From Symsagittifera roscoffensis (Eukaryota > Xenacoelomorpha > Acoela > Convolutidae): DNA of 64,000 bases. The translations under genes and the position numbers were made by a program. The DNA lies in the NCBI RefSeq assembly GCF_963678635.1, contig NC_087066.1, positions 35,715,152 through 35,779,151 of the forward strand, in the 5' to 3' direction. Positions 1 to 12,388 of this stretch are shown one piece after another. Within the stretch, counting starts at the first letter, position 1. Each line of letters begins with the position of its first letter. Under the pieces are notes generated by a model. That model was not told the DNA's origin and did not search any database. It worked only from the letters and a program-made list of their open reading frames with translations.

Positions 1-70
1 AAAAGAGCCGTTTTTGCTGTTTCAATTGTTATAATCGGGCTTCTTTCAAAAAAAAGCCCGGAAAATTAAA

Positions 71-270
71 AAAAGTGCGCGAAACTATGCAAATGAGTTC
101 TTTTTTCATTCATGCGTTCTAATATTTCATTTTTCATTCATGCCTTGTCGTGAAAGAACATGTGTGAAAGAGCAAAAACATACTCTTCCACGACAAGGCA
201 TGAATGAAAAATGAAATATTAGAACGCATGAATGAAAAAAGAAATCATTTGCATAGTTTCGCGCACTTTT
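71..270. repeat. Foldback element with 82-bp inverted arms
   Basis: The left arm (71-152) and right arm (189-270) are almost exact reverse complements, separated by a 36-base spacer. The pairing continues outward after a small offset into a GCCCGGAAAA / TTTTCCGGGC pair near 55-65 and 267-277. The spacer motif GAAAGAGCAAAAACATACTC recurs at about 309-328. This is the shape of a short foldback or MITE-like insertion. No transposase is visible. It lies upstream of the first recognised exon of the EF-hand gene, probably in an intron. Confidence 0.8.
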
Positions 271-423
271 CCGGGCTCTTTCACAATTTTCTGGCATTTT
301 TCCCTCAGAAAGAGCAAAAACATACTCATCAACAGTTAGAGCATAGTTGAAGATGGCCTCGGGCAAAAGAGCCTCACTCGGGTACTTCGTGCCCTCAGGC
401 CGGGCTCTTTTTCCCTCTAGCAT
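235..423 (-). other. Short open frame of unknown origin, overlapping the foldback
   Basis: The minus strand is open from an ATG at 423 into the right arm of the foldback. The part outside the arm reads like protein (start MLEGKRARPEGTKYPSEALL) with no low-complexity bias. I do not recognise it. It could be a captured exon fragment, a remnant of a mobile-element gene, or chance. The left arm carries the same residues in inverted orientation, so part of this fragment was duplicated by the event that made the foldback. Confidence 0.25.
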
Positions 424-626
424 CTTACAACTATGTTCTAGCTACTACAAAGATTCTTCTCATACCGGTGTCTGGCTTCTATGGTTTTTGTAAAATGAAT
501 TGGATTCATGTAAAGATCAGACTAAAACTGAAATGGAAACTCGAAAATAAATTTCTATACTGCCTTAATTCTTTCTAAACTAAAAATTCTGAATTATTTT
601 ATGATTGCAACTGAGGAGTGCTTCAG

Positions 627-3600
627 GTGGAAGATATCATTAGACAGAAGTTGATCACGAATGGCAATAACCTGGCGAGGGATGTGGTGAGGAATGGGGA
701 TTACTATCAACTGATGAGCAGGGAAGCCTTGAGGAGACTCATCACCAAACATGCCCTTCCCCTCAGGGAGGACCACCTGGAACAGTTAGTCATCCTAACA
801 CATTCAAGCAAAAATCGAATTTCAGTGTTGGTCGTAGAACTTGATTGTTCTTATAAAATATAGTAAATCAAATTCGATAGAAGCTTATTCAAAATCATGA
901 TCAATGAATTGTTTCAATTCCGATCATTGAAGCAAAATGAACAAAAACCCGTAGATTTTTTGCCGGATATTAGAATTAGTAATGCACACTTGACAAATCA
1001 GAAAGTAGTCATTGAGATTCATAGAGAGCGCTCGTACGATCATTTTGTGATGTTGAATGGTGAATGAGATGAGATTATTGATGATGAAAAAAAAAGTTTT
1101 TCGTGACCTCGCCATGAACTGCTTTGACTATGAATCCAAACATTTTTGTATAATTGTTAGGCTCTGGAACAAGATGAAGCAGGATGCTTCAGGGAAAGCT
1201 CCCTTCCAGGAGTTGATGAAGGTGCTGGGTTTGGAACCAGACACTGGGGATACATGTGGACTGAGTGCATTGATCTCAATGGAAAACGACAGATTCCTGG
1301 CAGAGAGAAAACAAGACCACGAGGCCAGGTCCGTTTAGAGCAAAAAATATTCACGTAGATAATCAAACCAGACCGAGGGCAGGTTGCATTCTCAACATTC
1401 ATTTTCCTGGACCACACAAACTGTTAAAATCTTTGGCCGCTGATATAAAATTTTGCTGTAAATTTCAAAAGTTTAAACGTAACTGGAATCCATTAAGTCA
1501 TATCGTCAATTTTTGCTTCAATCAAACTACACAAGAGCTCGCTGTAGCTGGTTCAATCATGGCTGGATTGTTTTTTCATGTTTCTGTTCAGACTGGAGGA
1601 CTTGGCAGTGAAGGGCATGCAGCGGGCAGATAGGATGTCTGTGGAGGAGCTGATGCGGATGGTGCGGGAGAACATCTACATGCGACAGAGTGACATCAGG
1701 AGGGAGTTCCTCCGCTATGACGCCGACAGGGACGGAAAAGTCACCAGGCCAGAATTGGCCAAAGTACATACTTATTAATACNNNNNNNNNNNNNNNNNNN
1801 NNNNNNNNNNNNNNNNNNNNNNNNNNNNNNNNNNNNNNNNNNNNNNNNNNNNNNNNNNNNNNNNNNNNNNNNNNNNNNNNNNNNNNNNNNNNNNNNNNNN
1901 NNNNNNNNNNNNNNNNNNNNNNNNNNNNNNNNNNNNNNNNNNNNNNNNNNNNNNNNNNNNNNNNNNNNNNNNNNNNNNNNNGCCTGATAGTTGCAAAGAG
2001 TCCGGAACATCTGGCGGCGGAACAAGTGTACGACATCATGAAGCTGAAGGCGGCCAGTCGATACCCAGACCTCACTAGGGTTACATGTTTACTTAATGAT
2101 TAATCAAATTCCAATCCAAGCACTGTTTATTTGTGCAAATTACAGACCCAAATTACTTTTTACAACTTACTTTCGAATATTTTGAGATTTTTTTCAGGTC
2201 CCGATGGTACTTACAGTAAGATAACAAATCACTTTTTGTCTTCTTCAGGCTTTCAGGTCGATGGAGAAGGACTCGGATGGTAAGATTAGCAAACACGAGT
2301 TCAGAAGACTCCTCTGGAAGTTCAACCTGCCCATTGGCAACGAGGAGTTCGACAGACTCTGGATGATGTGAGTTTCGATTTATTGCAAACTCTTTTGATT
2401 CAGACGCCGAAAAATAGTTATAATTGTTCAATATTTTAGTTATCTCAAATTGATTATACATTAGAGAAACATTAACTAATTGCTGTATATAAACGGGTAG
2501 AGTTTTGATCATAGACGACGTTTTAGGCATAAATGTTTTTTATTTGAAAACAATAATTCTTCAGATTTCAGAAGTAATTAATTTCACAAATAGGTTACCA
2601 ACTTTTTTTTGGGTTTCCAGGTGTTGTATCCACGAGTTGGTATGCACTAAACGTATGCTTCTGTTTCCAGATACGACCCAATGCAGGATGGCAGTGTGAG
2701 TTTTGAAACTTTCGTGGGTCACGTGGGGGTGGACTTCCTGGGGAATGACAGGGGAGGGGTGAGTAGTGAGTTGATCAAGAACAACCTGCATGCCATGAGG
2801 GGCCACGTGGAGGGACAGAAAATGAGACAGGCGGACATCACTGACAAACAGATGCAGGCGGCCAAACACGGCCACGCCCAAGTCATAGAACAACAACTCA
2901 GGTCAACACAAACACTTACTCATAAAATGTTGTCCCTCTTTTGCCCTCATCAAACTTTTTCACTCGTTGCATTGCAGAGCTCCAATTTTTTGAGAAAACC
3001 AATCCAATTAACCGAGAAAAACCTATCGAAGTTCTTATAAAGCAATAATTTTAAATAATTTTCAAAAATCTCGGTGTTTTAGATATATCACTTAAAACAT
3101 TTCTGAAGTTGAGTTGATGTGAGAGCTGGTGAAATTTGCTCGCCAATTAAAACTTAGTTTTATTTCGGTGCTAATAATGATTTTGTTTGCAGGGACAGTT
3201 TCTCGGACAACTTCTCCACCTTCTTCCGTGCATTCAGGAGTGCAGATGTGACTCACGATGGATACATCAGCACAGACCAACTGTACAACATTCTTCTCAG
3301 ACACAACTACGTCATGGACCAGCACACATTCCAACAAGTGCTACACAGGTAATACAGTGGTACCACACACTTAGAAACACCTTAAGATTTGGCCAAAAAC
3401 GGTTCAAAAGATGTAATTTAATTTATATCAGATTAATTAAGCGGTATATGGTATAGCCTTCTTGGTTGCACAGATTGGGCATGCCGACCCAGACGCGTCG
3501 AGTGAGCTACGAGAGGTTCCTGAAGGCCATAGACAAGCAGAAGCAGGACAGCTTCGTGCCCAAGTCAGAGGACGAACTGAAAAGAGAGTAAGTATCTATA

Positions 3601-6600
3601 TCTAATCATTATTGTTTCGAAGCCCCAATCTCTCGAAAAATTTTCAAGAGCCCCAAATTTTAAAGAGAAGTGAAATATGGAGATTCGTTGGCTAGGTAAA
3701 AAGGTAACGTAAAGATGAGGCAATGCTTTATTGGCAAACTTTTCTTGCATAAGAAAATTGTTCCATCAAGTCGATCTGTTCTCGGTCTTCCTGTTTTATT
3801 TACAAAATACGTTTCAGGATTGAAGAGCGTAGGGTGATGATGCAAAGAGAGGCGGATGGTACTGGGGCGAAGGAGATGAGGAGCAAGAGAATGATGGATG
3901 GGAGGACCGACAACTGGAGTGTGAACAAAGTGGTGGAGGAGCTGAAAAAGCACGTCACCAGAATATCCACACACCTTCTCAAAGTCAGTCATAGACACAA
4001 ATACTAACAAAACACTTTCTTGTACATTTATACTTTTCTGGATCTGTAGAAATTATAATTGAGTTTTTTTATCATAGGCGTTCCAATCATTCGACGAAGA
4101 AGATACTGGCAGAATAAAGGCCACCGACTTCAGACGCATAGTAGAAGCATTCTGCTTCCCGCTGAAGGACTCACAATTCAAGGTCAAAAAGTCTTAAATC
4201 TCATATTGTAGATCTATTTTTGGATCAAATGTCAAAAATCATCGACTTCGTCAAGTTTTTTGGATGTGCTCTGAAAAGCTTTAATGTCTTTAAAAAACAC
4301 CACTTATAGATAAAATCATTTATACGTTTTCTGATTTCTACCAAATATTTCAAAAACGTCCTTGTTTTTAAAACATCCTTTTTTAACCCAAATGATAGAA
4401 CTCTTCCAACTTCAATTTCTGAATTACAATAAAATTGTTCAATCCCTTGTTTTGTGTTTCAGGGCGTCATCCAAACCCTGTATCTCTACCAGGATCTTAC
4501 CATTAGCTACATGCAATTCTTAGACAACTACGTACAGACCCCTGTCACAGCCGAAGACGAGACAGATGCCAAGGGAGAGGAAAGGGTGAAAAGTGCAGCC
4601 AAGTTCTCGGAATTGGTGAGGAGTAAGACCCCCAAGCCGGCAGAGGGGGGAATGTCTATGGGGGAGGTGGTGCAGAGACTGCGTGAGATTGTGACTTCTA
4701 GGTTCTACCTGTTCGCAGAGGCCTTCTCGTCTCTGGACTATGCCAGACTAGGTGTGATGAGACAGGAGGACTTCAGAGGAGTGATACAGCAGCTGGCATT
4801 CAGACTTCTGGACGAACAAGTGAGTTCAAACCGCTCGGTCTTGTTTTGATTTCTAGTTGTTGAGTTTTGACTTGCTTATTACTTCCGCAATTATACCTTT
4901 GATGCCATCGTTTCATCGTTTTCCTGTCTTTAGATGAAATCCAGTAATATGTGGCAGAATATATATTTGCATATTTTATTGATTCCAAAGAGTAGCAAAG
5001 GTTTTACAATGATCGAAGTCTTTTCAGTTTGAGAGTCTTCTTGGGACCCTGATTACTGACCAAGCGGGAAATGTGGACTACCAGGATTTCCTAAGAGAGT
5101 TCTCAACAGAGGGATTCTGTGCCTCAGCATCCCAATCCGAGTCATCAGGACCTGCACATCACACACAGGGCGAGACAGGCCGACAACAACTTAGACCACA
5201 GACATCAGGAACGAGACAGCAGCTAAACTTAGACCTCAATGCAAAAGTAAATATCAAAAAATAACCGTTTAATCAATCTTTTTGTCACATATTGAGCGTT
5301 CTTGTTTTCAAATGTTTGGTTTCATCATAAACCATCAGTTTTTTTGCTAAGAGTTTTATAAAGGTTAAATTTCTTGCCTACAAGGTAATTTATATCAATG
5401 CAGCGTAACTGGATATGTTGCTCTCACCAGGAACCAGAAAGGAAGCAGCGTTTGAGTAGACCTAAGAGTGCCATGGGCATGATGACCTCTAACAGAAGAG
5501 GGGTCCCAATGACGACTGGACGCACTTCCAGAATGGGTGTAGATAGCCGTCTTCTGGTGGACGCCAATGAAGAGGAGCAGAAGCTGAGCCACTCCATGTC
5601 TCACTGCTGGAAAAGTTTCCACAAGTATTGTCGATCTCTGGATCCCCAAAACACTGGAACCATTTCTAGCGATCTTTTCAAAGGTTAATAGCAAGAAATA
5701 AGTTTGGTAAACATCATCTTTTCTTTTAATGTAACAGAGATGTTAAAACCAAGGTTTTTAGTTTTCCTTATCATTTCATCTCAAGATTCTGCATTATGTA
5801 TTGATTGTTTCAGCATATCTGAAAAAATTGACATCAGCCGATTTGACTGACGAAGAAATTGAGAAGCTCTCTTGCAAGTTCGCCTCCACTGACGGCACTG
5901 AAAGGTAACGAATTCTTAGGCATGTCGCTCCTTCAGAAAAGCAGGAAGAATTGGCTTACTGATTCTGGATATCCTGCTCTAGAACAAACTTACGAAATAC
6001 ATTATTTTTTTCTGATCCATTCAAATCTTTCTTTAACTTTCATATTTACGATTTATGGACTCTATTATGACTGAATACCAGATATAATATGCAGAAAATA
6101 CTATGATGAAATCCTTGAAATTAATTTCTTTTTGTTTCAGGTTTGACTATACCAGATTTACGCGCCACTTCGTCTTGTCCATGAAAAATGGAACCACGGC
6201 GCAAGAAAAGGAGACGAAGAGACCCCAGACTTCATTTGCCCGATACAAATCAGATCACGAGGTCAGAAACTAAACTTCTTTTTCCAATGAGCAACCTTGA
6301 GCTTTTTATAAACCATGTTCCCGTCACCAAAAAGTCTGACAAATACGAAAAGCTTCATCATTTTTTTTTCTTTTCAACTCACAGATTTTGTTGATTTTTG
6401 ATGAAATCCGTGAGCTGAAAAAAAGCTTTCAAATTTTTCTTGACTGATTTGCTAAAAAAAGTTCAAAAAAGTTTCTGTAATTCAAACTGATGCATTTCTG
6501 TTCAGCTCACGCACGCTGACGATACGAGCCGAGGAGTGAGGGAGGTTGAAGTGGACATGGGACTGGCTGAAGTGCTGCGGAAACTGAGGGCCCAAGTGGC

Positions 6601-6820
6601 AGGCGGCACAAACAGGTGGAAGGAGATGAGGCGAGAGCTGAAGAGATTCGACAGAGACAACAGCTGCAAAGTGGATCTAAACACTCTCAAGAAAGTGTTC
6701 GTGGCCTTCAATGTCAATCTAACCGAAAGTGAGTTGCTGGAGTTGGCCGACTGCTGTGGCGACTCACAGATGAGCGGGGCCGTCAACTACAACCAGTTGT
6801 TCAGAACTGTCCTCGCCTAA
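627..6820 (+). CDS. EFCAB6-like: Multi-EF-hand calcium-binding protein, EFCAB6-like (3' part of gene)
   Basis: Exons read from frame, phase and GT/AG sites: 627-784, 1161-1328, 1592-1763, (gap) to 2079, 2249-2367, 2671-2901, 3193-3348, 3474-3587, 3818-3983, 4078-4182, 4463-4819, 5028-5246, 5431-5683, 5814-5904, 6141-6261, 6506-6820 (stop TAA). This gives about 945 residues; the start is upstream of the window. EF-hand-like units repeat throughout. The best loops are DADRDGKVTRPE (1719-1754) and EKDSDGKISKHE (2264-2299). Others are degenerate, such as DEEDTGRIKATD, DPQNTGTISSDL and DRDNSCKVDLNT, so only some should bind calcium. Long runs of weak EF-hands with few other domains are typical of EFCAB6 (DJBP), which is known from testis and cilia-related settings. 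Naming is by pattern; another multi-EF-hand axonemal protein is possible. One exon is partly hidden by the Ns at 1782-1981. Confidence 0.82.
1782..1981. other. Assembly gap (200 Ns)
   Basis: Exactly 200 N bases. The exon ending at 1763 (donor GTACAT) lies before it. The exon with residues SPEHLAAEQVYDIMKLKAAS starts in or just after it and ends at 2079. The round length suggests a scaffolding placeholder rather than a measured distance, so intron size and a possible missing small exon are unknown. Confidence 0.99.
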
Positions 6821-7444
6821 CCCCAAATTGTAGTCTCTGTTTGAACTCTAAACTACCGAATACAATCTTTAAACGATGAGTAAATGAAATTAAATAATGA
6901 TTCCAATATTATGAAAATAATGACAAGTTCGAAAATACTGATAAACCAAAGTAAATTTGAAGTACAAGAATTGGCGGTTGCTGTTCAAGTAGCATAGAAG
7001 GCTGACTACAACTTTTTAAAACATGAAGTAACGTGCTTATCGGCCATAATTAGCGCAGATATATTTTAGCCCACCCGGGTTGGGCTCCCATGGATAATTA
7101 TCGCTGATTATTTCCATCTTTGATTCAATCTCTCTCCGTCGAGATGAGCATGACTGTTTCATCCCTGATTTAGCGCCGAAAAATACATCGATGTGGCATC
7201 GCTAAAAAATCCCTGAATCGTCCATGTTTTACACCTGAGCATCCCTGCACATCCCTGATTCATCCCTGAAAATTGCTGAATGTCCCTGAATCAACCTGAA
7301 CATTCTTGGTCACACTTGATTCAGTTCTAAACCAGTCATGCTTCAAAATTCCTTTTTTATTATTTCTTTGGAAAAGTTTTACGAGTCAGAAATCGACTGA
7401 TTCTGAACATGAAAAATTTGCAAGCGTAACCATTACAAATAAAA
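6821..7444. other. Intergenic, with degenerate CATCCCTGA repeats
   Basis: This follows the EF-hand stop codon and must contain its 3' UTR; I see no clear AATAAA. From about 7155 to 7310 the motif CATCCCTGAATC and variants recurs irregularly about ten times, a decayed short tandem repeat. No coding signal was seen. Confidence 0.5.
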
Positions 7445-7979
7445 CAAGACTGCTCGTATCAGGGCGAAGCCCTGAAAGTTCCGACTGCGTTTTAAGGTTT
7501 ATGGAGCAGTAATAACATTAAAAAATTATATGTAAGAAAAAAAAATTTTCGAGTTTTTTTTTCTAAAATTTGAAATTTTTTATGAAAATCATCCCCCCAC
7601 ACGCCATACAAAGTACAAAAGGATAGATTTTGCTCCATGTAACAAACCAATTACGGGGAATAAGCTTCTTTTAACCAATTTGGAACGATTTCTAAGACGG
7701 ATTAACTCTCCGCTTACGCGTTAATAGCGCGATATATATCGCGCGTTAATTGTCCCAAATTGGCCAAAATGGCAATCTTTAAACCCCCATAACTTTACGA
7801 AAAATGATCACAGGTAAAATATCTTTTCAAATTTGAGCTCAGGAAAACAATACCTTTCGAATGATATAAAAAAAAATTCCGTCAAAAATGGCTAGTTAAA
7901 AAGTCAAAATTTGTCTGAAGAAAAAAAAAACCCACCCCGAGCACAAATATTCCGTTACTTTCGTATCGAAAGTCGGAAA
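7445..7979 (+). repeat. Dispersed ~520-bp repeat, copy A
   Basis: First of two head-to-tail copies. The 5' end carries ACTGCTCGTATCAGGG followed by a GGGC-GAA-GCCC hairpin, and ACTGCTC is answered by GAGCAGT about 50 bases later. The middle has a palindrome around 7722-7750 (GCGCGATATATATCGCGC). The 3' end is TTACTTTCGTATCGAAAGTCGGAA, whose AGTCGGAA is the reverse complement of TTCCGACT near the 5' end. No ORF. Related copies lie at 7984, 30221 and 62398, with diverged or partial ones at 10511, 16050 and 20690. Confidence 0.85.
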
Positions 7980-7983
7980 AACA

Positions 7984-8512
7984 GGACTGCTCGTATCAAG
8001 GCGAAGCCCTGAATGTTCCGATTGCCCTTTAAGATCTATGGAGCAGTAATATTGTGGAAAATTTAAATGTAATGAAGTAAAATTAAAAAAAGAAATTCTA
8101 AAAATTTGAGATTTTTTGTGAAAACATCCCCCCACACGCCATATTAAGTACAAAGTGATAGATTTTGTTCCCATTAACAAATCAATTATGGCATATCATC
8201 TTCCTTGAACGAATTTGGGACGATTTCTAAGACGGATTAAATCTCGCTTACGCGTTAATAGCGCGAAATATATCGCGCGTTAATTGTCCCAAATTGGCCA
8301 AAATGGCAATCTTTAAACTCTCATAACGTTACAAAAAATGATCACAGGTGGAATATTTTTTCAAATGTAAGCTCAGAACAACAATAGCTTTCGAATGATG
8401 TAGAAAAATTCCGTCAAAATTGGCTGCTTAAAAAGTAGAAATTTGTCTGAAGAAGAAAAAAAACCTACCCCGAGCACAAATATTCCGTTACTTTCGTATC
8501 GAAATTCGAGAC
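7984..8512 (+). repeat. Dispersed ~520-bp repeat, copy B (tandem with A)
   Basis: Begins five bases after copy A in the same orientation and keeps all landmarks: the ACTGCTCGTATCA start, the GGAGCAGTAATA segment, the GCGCGAAATATATCGCGC palindrome and the TTCCGTTACTTTCGTATCGA end. Its terminal hairpin is slightly broken (GTATCGAAATTCGAG). Tandem placement suggests either insertion into a preferred site or local duplication. Confidence 0.85.
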
Positions 8513-9493
8513 AAAAAACATAAGTTGCAACAATAGAAATTGTGCAAAATGAGCCTGAGATATACGCAAAAATAATGGAGTAGAGAAAATGAGCTGACGG
8601 AGTTTTGACCTTGAGTCTTCTTGGCAGTTTTATTATCTGCTTTTCTTCCGAATCGGAAGTCGTTAAATCGGTTCGCGCAATGGATAACTCTTCTCAATCG
8701 ACCACCTTTCCTGGAAGACTGGTACCAATATTGTTAACTCGGTGTCCCACTCATTAACTCTACGATATTTAACCCCCTCTGTTTACACCCCCTATATTAT
8801 AACTCCGTAACATGATAACCCCACAACAATTTAACACCCTTTTAATGACGATAATTTGTTTCAAATTAATTCTTTTTTATAAGTACAGGAGTAGTACAAT
8901 TAAGCTTACTAATTGAGGCCTGAAAAGCTACTTTTAATTCACTTGATGCTTCTCGCATCTCAAAAATAATTGCATTTCGATTAGCAAGAGAAATAATCCC
9001 TCACTCACGCGTTTAAAACAGAGATAACATGCATGGTGCTAATTGAAGGCAACAAAAGACGTTTGTGAGTTTTATAAAAAATCATACTGCCTATTTCATT
9101 AACTATTGTTATACCACTCTATCAGATCAGATATAATGTTTGAAGCGTCACTACATTTTACTTTATCTTCGAAAGACAAACAAATGAAAGTGGTATCAGG
9201 CCACGAGTATTATCTTAAACGCAAAAACAAGACAACAACAAATTGGAACTGCTCAAAGTACAAAACCCATAAATGCCGCGCTTCTTTTCCAAGTTTAAAT
9301 ATTTCCTTGATGTTTCAAAATTTAGCTAGAGTCGATTTGAAACCGGCAAAATATTGAATAAATACAAGGTGTTGATTTTTCTTTTTCCTCCGCCCAACCC
9401 TCTAAGGTTAACCCATTTATTGTACCCTTGATATACCCGTTATCATATTTACCCGAAATTCAAATTTTTTTGGGAAAATTGGAAAAATTTTTG
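8513..9493. other. Intergenic, no gene recognised
   Basis: AT-rich. From about 8725 to 8840 there is a loose repetition of TTAAC plus C-rich words (TAACTC, TTAACCCC, ATAACTCC, ATAACCCC), probably an old simple repeat. Short open frames here show no recognisable protein. Confidence 0.4.
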
Positions 9494-9563
9494 TGCTGCC
9501 AGGGATTCGATCCTTTAATCTCTAGATTTTGAGACTAACGCTTTAACCACTATACCATGAGGC
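9494..9563 (-). repeat. tRNA-like sequence (pseudo-tRNA or SINE head)
   Basis: On the minus strand it opens GCCTCATGGTATAGTGGTTA, which fits an RNA polymerase III A box (TGGTATAGTGG). It holds a B box GGATCGAATCC 40 bases later. An arm GTCTC / GAGAT encloses an 8-base loop instead of 7. The two ends do not pair well as an acceptor stem. This fits a tRNA-derived SINE head or tRNA pseudogene better than a working tRNA. Confidence 0.5.
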
Positions 9564-12388
9564 TTTTGGTTGTCTTCCGAAATATTCTTCTAACTTTGGT
9601 TCTTTGATCTTTAATTAAGCCCATGTTTGAGTTTTCAAAGCGTAGATCAATTCTGTCGGCGCCAAAAGATCAAGGTCAAGAATTTCAAATGGTTTTGGAT
9701 TGTTTTGTATGGGACTGTTTTTAGAACCTTTTTTTGATGTTTCGGACTCTTTTGTGTGGGACTGTTTTGTATATGCACCAACTTGAATCATGTCGGTCGG
9801 ATTGGTTTTCAAGTTCTTATCAAAGTCTAGACTATCGGCAAGGCCATTTCTGTTCAAATCTAAAACGCATTTAGCAGCGTGCATGTTAACTCATTTTAGT
9901 TCGCAAAATTTTTCGCAAATATGGCTTTGATGTTTACCGACGATATGGTTCCGAATCTTTTTCAAGTAACTTTCACTTTGATTTCAACAATTGGTTTTAA
10001 AAAGGGGTTAAATTGTTGGGGGTTATCTGATTTCGACTTTGACAGAATCTTTGATCCAGAGTATCTTATGAATAAGTTTTTGTGCGACACATCACGATAG
10101 CTCGAAAATTGAGAACCCAAACTCTTTTTACGTTTTTAGTATTTGGAACACAAAGTGGTTCAAATGCTCTTGTTGCATGGGTATCTTTTTTTGTTCCGAT
10201 TTTTGAAGTAAATGAGGAGTATATATTCCCGGGTGTTTTTTTGACCGCATATGGGCATCGATCCGGAAATCTTGAAATCTTGCTGGCGCGGCCTTGCTGC
10301 CGAAATATTACTTAGATATATATTTTAATCATTCTTTAATTTATGCCTGGCAAATTATCCGCACTAAAAATCGTTTAAAATTGAACTGATGCATGCTAAT
10401 TGGTCTTATTAATTCCATAATTGACTCAAATTTTAACACTTTGATCAGCTTAAAACTTGTAGTTTGTCAATGTTACATATATCAAAATTGATTCGAGACC
10501 AATTAATTGGCAGTCGGAACATTCAGGATTTTGTCCTGATACGAGCAGTCTTGTTTAGAACTATTCTCTATCAGTTGTATGAAAGAACATAATCCGATCA
10601 GTGTTAAAGTTGAACAGATATGTGCGAGTGAGTATCCAACAACGATGTAGATCATAATTAAGTTGAAATTTTTCAATTTGCAAATGTTAAATCATTAAGA
10701 ATATATACAGCAAAAGAATTGTTTTTCTTTTATTTTAACTAAAAAGTGCTGACCGTTTGAAACTAAAACACGTTCCGTGTCAATTATCATCTTTTCAAAT
10801 TATTTTCTTCAAATCAGGGCAAAATTAATTATACATTAAAGAGCTGAAAACTAACTCATATCTATTTTATTAAAACATTGTAATGAAACAATTCTCATCA
10901 TTTCTAGAGAATTTCGAAAGATGCACATGAATCCTTTTGTTTAAAAAATTACAAACCATTTTTAAGAAAAAACACTGCGCACAAGACATGAAGTTATACT
11001 TACAATGAACGCTAAAAAAGTCATGTTTTTGTATGAAAAGAGTAAACGCGATTATTAAAACCTAGCTGTTTTAAACTTATATTGCTTTTTATAGCTCCGA
11101 AAAAAATTGCGATCGATGAATCTAGATTTATTGATTCCATAAAAACGGCAAAAATTTGTTGTTTTTAAAGCAATGTGCAGTCATTTTTATGTGCATTCCA
11201 TGTACAAAAACCAAATTCAAAGCTAAAAAAAACAATTATTTGATATTGTTGATATTGTACAATGAAAATTATGATTTTCAAAGAAGAAGTTTCCGCGTTT
11301 TTGCTTTTTGCCATTATTTTTCTGACTAACACCTAATTTGAGCAAAATACAGGACACCAACTTTAAGAAATCTCAAAATCATAGTATCATGAAATGATCA
11401 TGTCAAATCTAGAGTCGTTTTGACTTGTATAATTCATTTTTGTTCTCTTTTTTTGTGAAGAAAGAAAACAACTTCTGCAATAGAAAAAAATTTCATCAAC
11501 TGAGAAACTATCTAAAAGATATTTTCTTAGAGTTTTGTTTTGCATTTGGAGTTTTATTGAGTTTTCTTTCATTTCACAAATATTTGGGTTATTGCAATAA
11601 TTATGTTTGCAAAAGGCAGCAAACATTTGCCAATTTTTGATGAGATCTGACGTAACTTAATTGAGATCTTAATTGAAGCGCAGTTTTTCGCGTTTTATAG
11701 AATTTTCAATAGATTTTGCGACTAACCATTTCTAATTGATTTAGGCTTACTTAAACAAACCGAAGAAAACGAATTAAAACAAGTTTCAAAGTCGTTTCTT
11801 TTAACTCGGGTTCACTTTGAACAAAAAATTTGAATCCTTTACTATACAACTTTAAAACGAACAAATCATTTGGTTCAAAGTAAAAGAAGCTAACAATTTA
11901 CCATTTCCTTCTTTTATTTTAAATCAAATTTATTGACCCGTTTGAAGATTTTATTTCAGTTTGATTTTTTTTCGAAAACTAATTGCACTTCCAAAATTCT
12001 GGTAAAAGTTGAGAGAAAGTAGTAGAAATTTTTGCTGCATTTTTTTGTCCGGTTTATTTATGTCAGATTTTATGGGTAATGTTGTTTTGTCCGAAATACA
12101 AAGAAAATTATACAAAATTCAGAAGCATGGGTGAAAAAAATTCAACTTAATGAAGTATATCGTTAGAGTTACAATTTTGTGCTACCTATCACAAATTGAA
12201 TAGCTTCAATAAACCAAAACCTTGCTTGTGAAACGAAAGAAATTTTTCGAAAAAAGTGTTTTGAAAGCAAAATCAAAGCAAAACTCAGAGTCTTTTTTCC
12301 TGAAAACAGGGAGTTTTTTCGGCGCTATCAATTAGCGAAGGGAAAAACAGCTCTAATTTTTCTCTCATTTGGGACATTATTTGATAGC
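9564..12388. other. AT-rich intergenic DNA
   Basis: No gene recognised. The only structured item is a minus-strand fragment of the ~520-bp dispersed repeat at 10511-10555 (its 5' end only). Short frames at 9615-9884 (-) and 11425-11640 (+) have AT-driven composition and no family resemblance. Confidence 0.4.
10511..10555 (-). repeat. 5'-end fragment of the ~520-bp dispersed repeat
   Basis: The reverse complement reads ACTGCTCGTATCAGGA, a short hairpin, then CCTGAATGTTCCGACTGCC. It matches the first ~45 bases of copies A-D, after which similarity stops. Confidence 0.75.

Noticed and set aside
1557-2103. Open frames running through the N gap
   Set aside because: The Ns translate as unknown residues; the frames are artificial and contradict the splice-based exon ends at 1763 and 2079.
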